Assembly: GCA_944372515.1 (NCBI GenBank)
Contig: CALVZM010000056.1
Span: forward strand, 1 to 39,979
DNA: 39,979 nt
Origin: an uncultured Clostridia bacterium
Lineage (GTDB): Bacteria; Bacillota; Clostridia; Christensenellales; Borkfalkiaceae
Direction: 5' to 3'
The notes below the pieces were generated by a model, which was given only the letters and a program-made list of their open reading frames with translations, was not told the DNA's origin and did no database searches. This document shows positions 34,040-39,979 of the stretch, piece after piece (within the stretch, counting starts at the first letter, position 1; each line of letters opens with the position of its first letter). A program made the position numbers and the translations under genes.

Positions 34040-35121
34040 CGGATGATCTTCCCCCCCGCGATGCGTATTTTGTTGCAGTCCTTCCCGTAGAGCACCCTTT
34101 CGGCGTGGGTGCAGGTGATGATCGTCTGAACGCCTTGCAGGCGGGAGACGAGTTTCTTGCGGCGGGGCAGGTCGAGTTCGCTCATCACGTCGTCGAGGAT
34201 GAGCACGGGATATTCCCCCGCGCGCTCTTTGAAAATTTCAAGTTCGGCAAGTTTGAGGGCAAGCGCCGCCGTGCGCGCCTGTCCCTGGGACGCATATCCC
34301 TTGGCGTCCATTCCCCCGATGGAGATTTTAAGGTCGTCCCGGTGGGGTCCCACGCCGGTGAATCCCAGCCGCAGATCCCGCTCGTAAGCCCCCTGCATCT
34401 CCCGCCTGAGTTGCGCCGCGATCTCCTCTTCGTCGCCCTCATACACCTTATCCATGCCCAAGGATAACCGCTCGGCGCCGTCGGTGAGGAAGGCATGCGT
34501 CTCCACGGCGAGCGGCGCCAAGCGGGCGGTAAATTCCATGCGCGCGGCGACCACGCGGGCGGCGTACAGGCAGAGTTGTTCGTCCCAGAGGGGCAGCGTT
34601 TCCAGCACGAGGGAAACGTCGCGGTCTTTCAAAAGCGCGTTGCGCTGTTCGACGATCCGGTTGTAGCGCAAAAGCGCCGTATAGTAGGAGCGGGAAAGTT
34701 GCGAGAGCGACAGGTTGAGAAAGCGTCTTCTCTCGTCCGGTCCGTCCTGGATGAGACGGAGTTCCCCCGGGGAAAAGAACACGCTGTTGATGTTGCCGAG
34801 CAGTTCGGCGTTTTTGGCGATCTTATTGCCGTTGACGCGGATCTCGCGGGAATTTTCGCCGATCTCCGCCTCGATCGACACTTCCCCGTAACGGTTTTCG
34901 GCAACGGCGGCGATGCGTGCGCGCGGGGCACCCGCACGGATGAGTTGGCGGTCGTGGCGGATGCGCAGGGAAGAGCCCGTGCAGAGATAAAAGACGGCTT
35001 CCGCGCAGTTGGTCTTGCCCTGTGCGTTTTTCCCGAAAAGGATGTTGAGCCCGGGCGAGAACGAGAACTCCTCTTTTTCGTAATTTCTGAAATTTTCAAG
35101 GGATAATTTTTTTATTTGCAT
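34036..35121 (-). CDS. recF: DNA replication and repair protein RecF
   Basis: A 361-residue SMC-like ATPase that helps load RecA at gaps. Walker A is FGKNAQGKTN (29-38), followed by the lobe with SVFFSPGELRLIQDGPDERRRFLN. The ABC-like signature is SQGQARTAALALKL and Walker B is PVLILDDVMSELD. Length is normal (about 360). Unusually, recF is divergent from dnaA rather than downstream of dnaN in the same direction. It heads an operon with PHP and vanW, and its promoter overlaps that of dnaA. No strong Shine-Dalgarno is seen; AAGT-rich sequence precedes the ATG. Confidence 0.96.
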   Translation of the reverse strand: MQIKKLSLENFRNYEKEEFSFSPGLNILFGKNAQGKTNCAEAVFYLCTGSSLRIRHDRQLIRAGAPRARIAAVAENRYGEVSIEAEIGENSREIRVNGNKIAKNAELLGNINSVFFSPGELRLIQDGPDERRRFLNLSLSQLSRSYYTALLRYNRIVEQRNALLKDRDVSLVLETLPLWDEQLCLYAARVVAARMEFTARLAPLAVETHAFLTDGAERLSLGMDKVYEGDEEEIAAQLRREMQGAYERDLRLGFTGVGPHRDDLKISIGGMDAKGYASQGQARTAALALKLAELEIFKERAGEYPVLILDDVMSELDLPRRKKLVSRLQGVQTIITCTHAERVLYGKDCNKIRIAGGKIIR

Positions 35122-35164
35122 AATCTCGAAACGGGGGGCAAAAACACTTTCTTTTCGGTAAAAA

Positions 35165-35194
35165 TTGTATTATAATGGATACTGCGATTATATT
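35165..35194 (+). promoter_or_regulatory. Probable dnaA promoter
   Basis: TTGTAT (35165-35170), 18-bp spacer, TATATT (35189-35194), about 50 bp before the dnaA ATG. A weaker match than the recF promoter it overlaps; no DnaA box cluster is present. Confidence 0.5.
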
Positions 35195-35196
35195 TG

Positions 35197-35225
35197 ATTA
35201 TAGCATACTTTCCGTAAAAACGCAA
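35197..35225 (-). promoter_or_regulatory. recF promoter
   Basis: Minus strand TTGCGT (35220-35225), 17-bp spacer and TATAAT (35197-35202) with extended TGCTATAAT. It faces away from dnaA and overlaps the dnaA leader. Confidence 0.8.
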
Positions 35226-35245
35226 AAATTTTTGAGAGGGAAAAC

Positions 35246-36586
35246 ATGACCGAAAAGACGCAAATCGATTTTATCTGGAAAAAAATCAGCGAAAAAGCAC
35301 AGATGCTCATTCCGCAGATGACCTATTCGACCTATGTCGAACCCATCGTGCCCGTGGACATCGCGGGGCGGAAGATCGTTTTGCGCGTCATTTCGGAAAT
35401 GGGCGCCAACATCCTCATGAAAAAGTATGCCGAGCAACTCAAAGAGGCGGTCGTGCAGGCGGGGACGGGACTGAACGGGTTCCTCTTCGTCGTGGACGGA
35501 AGCGACGTCTATACCATGGAAAACGCCGCCGCCGAAGAGGACGATTTCGAACCGCTCCCCATCGATAAAAAATTCACCTTTGATTCCTTCGTCCCCGGTC
35601 CCTCCAACAAATTCGTATATGCCGCCGCCAAAGCCGTGGCGGAAAATCCGGGCGCGTCCTTCAACCCCCTCTTCATCTACGGCAGCACGGGCTTGGGAAA
35701 GACCCACCTGATGCAGGCGATCGCCAACGATATCCGCGAAAAAAAGCCGTCCTTGAAGGTGCTTTACACCACCTGCGAAAAATTCCTGAACGAAATCATC
35801 GACAACATGCTGACCAAGAACGGCGGCAGGGACCGCGACGCCCTCTTCCGCGCGCATTACCGCAACGCCGACGTGCTGCTCGTGGACGACATCCAGTTCA
35901 TCTCCAAGAAAAACGTCGTGCAGGAAGCCTTCTTCCATACCTTCAACGAACTCTTTGCACAGAACAAACAGATCATCATTTCGTCCGACCGTCCACCCAA
36001 GGAGATCGCCGCGCTCGAAGACAGGCTGCGCACCCGCTTTGAAGGCGGACTGACCGCCGACATCCAGCCCCCCGACCTGGAAACCAAGATCGCCATCTTA
36101 AAGCGCAAAGCGCTCGAAAAAAAATGCGTCCTGCCCGAGGACGTGCTGGAATTTCTCGCCAAAGATTCGGGCATCGACGTGCGCACCCTCGAAGGCAGGC
36201 TGACCAAACTGCTGTTCGCCGCCAAACTGCACGAAGAACCCGTATCCCTCCGCCTGGCGCGGCTGGCACTGAGCGAATCGGTACCCGAAGAACAGGAGAC
36301 GGTTACGCCCGAAGCGGTCATCAAGAGCGTCTGCTCCTATTATAAAATTTCCAAAAGCGACCTTCTGGGCAAAAACAAAAAGCAGGAACTCGTGCGCGCC
36401 AGGCAGATCTGCGCCTATCTCATGTGCGACATGCTCTCCCTGCCCCTCATCAACGTCGGCAAACTCCTCGCCCGCGATCACGCCACGATCATCCATTCCC
36501 GCGACAGGATCGCCGATTTCATCAAAGTCAACGACCGCGTGGCAAAGGACGTGGACGACATCAAAAACATCATACTCAAACAGTAA
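35246..36586 (+). CDS. dnaA: Chromosomal replication initiator DnaA
   Basis: A 446-residue AAA+ initiator. Domain I about 1-85 (MTEKTQIDFIWKKISEKA), an acidic linker (about 92-105), then the AAA+ core with Walker A GSTGLGKT (146-153), Walker B LLVDDIQFI and the sensor region. The C-terminal DNA-binding domain (about 330-446) ends with the signature LLARDHATIIHSRDRI. AGAGGG lies 5 nt before the ATG. Usually dnaN and recF follow; here mnmG does, and recF is divergent. No dnaN is in the window and no clear oriC lies in the 124-bp upstream gap. Confidence 0.98.
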   Translation: MTEKTQIDFIWKKISEKAQMLIPQMTYSTYVEPIVPVDIAGRKIVLRVISEMGANILMKKYAEQLKEAVVQAGTGLNGFLFVVDGSDVYTMENAAAEEDDFEPLPIDKKFTFDSFVPGPSNKFVYAAAKAVAENPGASFNPLFIYGSTGLGKTHLMQAIANDIREKKPSLKVLYTTCEKFLNEIIDNMLTKNGGRDRDALFRAHYRNADVLLVDDIQFISKKNVVQEAFFHTFNELFAQNKQIIISSDRPPKEIAALEDRLRTRFEGGLTADIQPPDLETKIAILKRKALEKKCVLPEDVLEFLAKDSGIDVRTLEGRLTKLLFAAKLHEEPVSLRLARLALSESVPEEQETVTPEAVIKSVCSYYKISKSDLLGKNKKQELVRARQICAYLMCDMLSLPLINVGKLLARDHATIIHSRDRIADFIKVNDRVAKDVDDIKNIILKQ

Positions 36587-36600
36587 TACGCCATTTTCAA

Positions 36601-36621
36601 GCGGGGCATGCCCGCATAAAA
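36601..36621. repeat. 21-bp near-palindromic intergenic repeat, copy 2
   Basis: Identical over 21 bp to 5227-5247 (core GGGGCATGCCCGC). It lies 14 bp after the dnaA stop. Confidence 0.6.
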
Positions 36622-36691
36622 AGGCAAATTGCGCATGCAAAAGGGAGAACAAGACGGAGATTTCCGTCCCCTTGAAAACCCAAAGAATGAA

Positions 36692-36717
36692 AAAAGAGGG
36701 CGGAAACGCCCTTTTTT
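36692..36717 (+). terminator. Terminator or attenuator between dnaA and mnmG
   Basis: GGGCG-GAAA-CGCCC with flanking A-run/T-run, ending in six Ts. The mnmG Shine-Dalgarno (AAGGAGG) starts 2 nt after the T-run, and no separate mnmG promoter is seen, so read-through must matter. Confidence 0.75.
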
Positions 36718-36734
36718 CAAGGAGGAAACGGCAT

Positions 36735-38621
36735 ATGCCCGAACGGGAAGAAAACTACATCATCGGGGAATACCGGGCGGCGGTCATCGGCGCGGGACAT
36801 GCCGGATGCGAAGCCGCCCTCGCGCTGGCGAGGACGGGGATAAAGACGGTCATGCTGACCATGAACCTCGATTCGATCGGATTCATGCCCTGCAATCCTT
36901 CCATCGGCGGTACGGCAAAGGGACATCTCGTGCGGGAGATCAACGCCCTCGGCGGGGAAATGGGGCTGAACGCCGACAAAACCGCCCTGCAAATCCGCAT
37001 GCTGAACGTCGGCAAAGGCGCGGCGGTGCAGTCCCTGCGCGCACAATCGGACAAGAACGCCTATCACCGCGAGATGAAGCGCACCCTGGAATCGTGCGAA
37101 AATCTGCGCATATTGCAGGCGGAAGCGGCGGAGATCCTCACCGAAAACGGCACCGTAACGGGCGTGAAAACGGCGTTCGGCGGCATCATCCGCTGCCGCG
37201 CGGTCATCGTCTGCACGGGGGTATATCTCAACGCGGAGACCATCACGGGGGACTTCATCCAAAAGACGGGACCGAACGGATTTCAGCGCGCTTCCCTTCT
37301 CACCGACAGCCTGCAAAGGCTCGGGTTCAGGGTCATGCGGTTCAAGACGGGCACGCCCACGCGCGTGGACGGCAGGACGGTGCATTTTGAAAAATGCGAA
37401 GTGCAGAAGGGAGACGACGACATCTATCCCTTCTCTTTCCTGACCGAAAAACTGCCCGAAAACCGCGCCGTCTGCCATCTCACCTATACCAACGAAAAGA
37501 CGCACGAGATCATCCTCGACAACCTGGACCGCTCCCCCCTCTATAACGGCACCATCCTTTCGACGGGTCCGCGCTACTGTCCCTCCATCGAAACCAAGGT
37601 CGTGCGCTTCCGCGACAAGGCGCGCCACCAATTGTTTTTAGAGCCCGAGGGCGCGGACACGAACGAGATCTACGTGCAGGGCATGTCCTCATCCATGCCC
37701 CACGACGTGCAGGAAAAAATGTATCGCTCCGTCGCGGGATTGGAAGACTGCCTGTTCACGCGGTACGCCTATGCCATCGAATATGACTGCATCGACGCGC
37801 TCGACATCCTGCCCACCCTGGAATACAAACGGGTCAAGGGGCTGTACACGGCGGGACAGATCAACGGGACGAGCGGTTATGAAGAGGCGGCGGCGCAGGG
37901 ACTGATGGCGGGGCTCAATGCCTCCCTCGCGCTCCGCGGCAAACCGCCCCTCGTGCTGCGCCGCGACCAGGCTTACATCGGCGTGCTCATCGACGACCTG
38001 GTAACCAAGGGCACGGACGAGCCTTACCGCATGATGACTTCCCGCGCCGAGCACCGCATCTTCCTGCGGCAGGACAACTCCGACTTCCGCCTCACGCAGA
38101 TCGGCTATGACTGCGGGCTGGTGAGCGAAAAACGGTATGCCGCCTATCAAAAGCGCAAGGCGCAATATGAAGAGATCCTGCGGCGGCTGGACGAACGCAT
38201 CTCCCCCAAAGCCGCCGATCCCTTTGTCGGGAAATACGGGTTCAACGCACTGACGGGCGGCATCTCCTATGCCGAAATGCTCCGCCGCGGCATTCCGCTC
38301 AAAGACGTGCGCGCCGCCTTCGGCATCCTCGGCGGTTACCCCGCCGACATCTTAGAAACGGCGGAGATCGCCGTGCGGTACGAAGGATATCTCAAACAGG
38401 GATACGAACAGATCGAACGGGCGAAAAAACTGGAAGACAAGGCGCTCCCCGAAAACATCGACTATCTCTCCATGGAAGGGCTGCGCCTGGAAGCGCGGGA
38501 AAAACTCGATAAAATCCGCCCGCTCAACCTCGGACAGGCGGGGCGCATTTCCGGCGTCAGTCCCGCCGACATCGCCGTGCTCATGGTCTGGCTCGCCGCA
38601 CAAAGACAAACCAAAACGTAA
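36735..38621 (+). CDS. mnmG: tRNA uridine 5-carboxymethylaminomethyl modification enzyme MnmG (GidA)
   Basis: A 628-residue FAD-dependent enzyme that with MnmE installs the cmnm5 modification on wobble uridine 34. Conserved: AAVIGAGHAGCEAA (FAD-binding, 15-28), MLTMNLDSIGFMPCNPSIGG, RFKTGTPTRVD, AGQINGTSGYEEAAAQGLMAG and the C-terminal SRAEHRIFLRQDN. Length is normal (about 630). AAGGAGG 9 nt before ATG 36735 fixes the start, and the longer frame from 36672 lacks a site. mnmE, its usual partner near oriC, is not in the window. The gene lies directly after dnaA with a stem-loop between. Confidence 0.97.
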   Translation: MPEREENYIIGEYRAAVIGAGHAGCEAALALARTGIKTVMLTMNLDSIGFMPCNPSIGGTAKGHLVREINALGGEMGLNADKTALQIRMLNVGKGAAVQSLRAQSDKNAYHREMKRTLESCENLRILQAEAAEILTENGTVTGVKTAFGGIIRCRAVIVCTGVYLNAETITGDFIQKTGPNGFQRASLLTDSLQRLGFRVMRFKTGTPTRVDGRTVHFEKCEVQKGDDDIYPFSFLTEKLPENRAVCHLTYTNEKTHEIILDNLDRSPLYNGTILSTGPRYCPSIETKVVRFRDKARHQLFLEPEGADTNEIYVQGMSSSMPHDVQEKMYRSVAGLEDCLFTRYAYAIEYDCIDALDILPTLEYKRVKGLYTAGQINGTSGYEEAAAQGLMAGLNASLALRGKPPLVLRRDQAYIGVLIDDLVTKGTDEPYRMMTSRAEHRIFLRQDNSDFRLTQIGYDCGLVSEKRYAAYQKRKAQYEEILRRLDERISPKAADPFVGKYGFNALTGGISYAEMLRRGIPLKDVRAAFGILGGYPADILETAEIAVRYEGYLKQGYEQIERAKKLEDKALPENIDYLSMEGLRLEAREKLDKIRPLNLGQAGRISGVSPADIAVLMVWLAAQRQTKT

Positions 38622-38634
38622 AAAAACGGTCGCC

Positions 38635-38671
38635 GCAGGCGGGAAAAGTCTTTCCCGCCTGCGTTTTTTTT
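38635..38671 (+). terminator. Terminator of mnmG
   Basis: GCAGGCGGGAAA / TTTCCCGCCTGC (12-bp perfect stem, AGTC loop), then G and eight Ts. Confidence 0.94.
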
Positions 38672-38870
38672 CTTACCGCGCCCCGATTTTTTCCGCGCGT
38701 TCCGTTATTTTACAAAAAAATACTTTCACGGACAAAAGACGACGGCGTTTTTGCCATATTTTTCGGTATAGTGGATGCCGAAAGAACAAATTGCGGCACA
38801 GACCCGTTTTGCCGCCGCCCGCGCGAAAAGCCGCGCGGTAAGCGAGGCGCGCCGCGGAGGTATTTTTTGT

Positions 38871-39979
38871 ATGCGCGTTTTCGGAAGAAAAAAAATATGC
38901 GAACACGACCTTGCCCTGTACGGGACGATGCTCGCCTGCTGCCTGCTGCTGTCCTTTACGGGCGGGCAGGGGGAACCCTTTTCCCTGCCGCTGCTCTTTG
39001 CCATGCTGACAAACGGGCTGTCCCTGCCCCTCTCCTGCCTGTTTTTCCTCGCCGCGGGCGCGCTCACCCTCTCTGTGCAGAAATTCGTCGTTTACGGCTG
39101 TCAGGCATTCCTGCTCTTTGTCGCCTTCTTTCTTTTTCGGCGGCTGGGCGGAAAAAACCGCATCCTGCACGCCCTCGCCGCCCTCCTTTGCCTGCCCTTT
39201 TTCGTCCTGCTCTTCCCCCTCGAACCCTATCCCTTTCTCTCCTTTCTGACCCCCTTGCTGCAAAAACTGTGCATCGCCGCCGCGCTTTTTCTTTTGTGCC
39301 TGTTCTTTGACGCCGCGCTGCGCATCATCCTCGAAAAACTCACCCGCTGCCGCCTCAGCCGCGAAGAACTCCTCTGCATCGCCGTCTTTCTCGGCACCGT
39401 CGGGAGCGGGCTTTACCACTGCGGCGGCGCGCTCGTCTATTTCGCGGCCGCGCTATTTTGCATTCTCTTGTACACGTCCCTGCTGAAAAACGCAGGCGCC
39501 GTCGTCTTCGCCCTCCTTTGCGCCCTGCCACCCGCCCTGCGCGAATATTCCGCCGTCCCCTTCGCCTTATATGCCTTATACGCGGGCATGGCGCTCTTCT
39601 TTTTGCCGTCCGGGAAATTTTCCTGCGTGCTCGCCGTCGCCTTTGCCTATACGGCGGTACAGTTCTTTTTCGGGTTGTACACCGAGGACGCGCTGCAAAT
39701 ATCGCTCACCCTGCTCGCCTGCGTCCTGCCCTGCACCCTCTTCCTCTGCATCCCCGTTTCCGTGCTCAAAGCCGCAGAAAAAAAACTTATCCTCTACCGT
39801 GAAAATCATCTGAGCCGCATCGCCATCAACCGCAACCGCGCGGCGATCGGAGAAAAACTGTACGCCCTGGCGAACGTCTTCCGCCGCATCGAAAACACCT
39901 TCGAGGCGATCTCGCGGGAAAACCGCGACGGCGACGAAAATGCCCGCGCACACATCCGCGAGCGCATCGGATCGGAACT
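38871..39979 (+). CDS. spoIIE: Stage II sporulation protein E, N-terminal part (continues beyond window)
   Basis: The plus strand from ATG 38871 (GGAGG 10 nt upstream) stays open to the end, giving 369 codons. The protein begins MRVFGRKKICEHDLALYG and has about ten strongly hydrophobic segments up to about residue 300, then a basic stretch. YRENHLSRIAINRNRAAIGEKL and the following AL-NVFRRIE match the juxtamembrane region of SpoIIE, including INRNRxxIGEKLYxxxxVF. SpoIIE is a membrane PP2C phosphatase that dephosphorylates SpoIIAA in the forespore and so activates sigma F. The phosphatase domain lies beyond the window. Frame and motif fit well. The 200-bp gap upstream (38672-38870) has a -10-like TATAGT near 38766-38771 and a short CGCGCG stem but no sure promoter. 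Presence of this gene indicates a spore-former. Confidence 0.9.
   Translation, partial: MRVFGRKKICEHDLALYGTMLACCLLLSFTGGQGEPFSLPLLFAMLTNGLSLPLSCLFFLAAGALTLSVQKFVVYGCQAFLLFVAFFLFRRLGGKNRILHALAALLCLPFFVLLFPLEPYPFLSFLTPLLQKLCIAAALFLLCLFFDAALRIILEKLTRCRLSREELLCIAVFLGTVGSGLYHCGGALVYFAAALFCILLYTSLLKNAGAVVFALLCALPPALREYSAVPFALYALYAGMALFFLPSGKFSCVLAVAFAYTAVQFFFGLYTEDALQISLTLLACVLPCTLFLCIPVSVLKAAEKKLILYRENHLSRIAINRNRAAIGEKLYALANVFRRIENTFEAISRENRDGDENARAHIRERIGSE

Noticed and set aside
35122-35245. oriC between recF and dnaA
   Set aside because: AT-rich but short, filled by two overlapping promoters, with no TTATCCACA-type DnaA boxes or repeats.
38672-38870. Spo0A boxes upstream of spoIIE
   Set aside because: Only partial matches to TTGTCGAA (such as TTTTGTCCG on the minus strand) were found, too weak to report.
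38673-39419. A 248-codon minus-strand frame opposite spoIIE
   Set aside because: The plus-strand SpoIIE frame is continuous and has its family motifs; the reverse frame has low-complexity charged composition.

Overview
The window looks like about 40 kb of chromosome from a Gram-positive, spore-forming Clostridia-type bacterium, probably an uncultured gut lineage. The supporting evidence is the SpoVB-like flippase, the SpoIIE N-terminus, VanW, the Firmicutes block plsX-rnc-smc-ftsY, sigma-A promoters with 17-bp spacers, and moderately high G+C coding DNA with compact intergenic regions. The exact family is not something I can read from the sequence. I support 31 protein-coding genes; two are cut by the window edges and one is interrupted by an in-frame TAG. 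I see no rRNA, tRNA, CRISPR array, insertion sequence or prophage.

Layout. (1) 1-3.7 kb: yhbY (partial) and obg on the minus strand, a small LysM protein, and a divergent SpoVB/MurJ-type flippase. (2) 3.7-8.4 kb: pgi, an orphan MazF-type toxin, an NADP(H)-dependent zinc secondary-alcohol dehydrogenase and an iron alcohol dehydrogenase, all with clear promoters or terminators. (3) 8.6-12.7 kb: a four-gene plus-strand operon (Wzz-like two-TM protein, GtrA flippase, GtrB/DPM1-like GT2, GT-C transferase), a likely cell-surface glycosylation module. (4) 12.8-19.8 kb, minus strand: aldo-keto reductase, a large beta-helix lipoprotein, class I aminotransferase, KDG kinase, a small HdeD-like membrane protein and the interrupted GNAT gene. 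(5) 19.8-25.5 kb: uvrB-uvrA and two tandem paralogous small proteins, each with a putative winged helix and a C-terminal TM helix. (6) 25.7-35.1 kb: recF-PHP-vanW followed by plsX-rnc-smc-ftsY, all minus strand. (7) 35.2-40 kb, plus strand: dnaA, mnmG and spoIIE (cut by the window end).

The most unusual signal concerns TAG. Of 30 complete reading frames, 18 end in TGA, 11 in TAA and only one (the PHP gene) in TAG. Reading through that TAG reaches a TGA that overlaps the vanW ATG as ATGA, the same coupling seen at recF/PHP. Two otherwise intact genes carry an in-frame TAG near the 5' end: obg, immediately before the conserved Phe-x-Asp-Arg-Val start of the family, and the GNAT gene at codon 21 after a strong ribosome binding site. 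Either these are independent lesions or errors, or UAG is translated at some frequency in this organism. This is a hypothesis, and it can be tested on the genome.

Other points of interest are the glycosylation cassette; a twin TATCGATA operator candidate upstream of the iron alcohol dehydrogenase; a displaced origin-type neighbourhood (recF divergent from dnaA, no dnaN, mnmG directly after dnaA); promoters whose -35 box contains the stop codon of the preceding gene; and a 21-bp near-palindrome that recurs exactly in two intergenic gaps.
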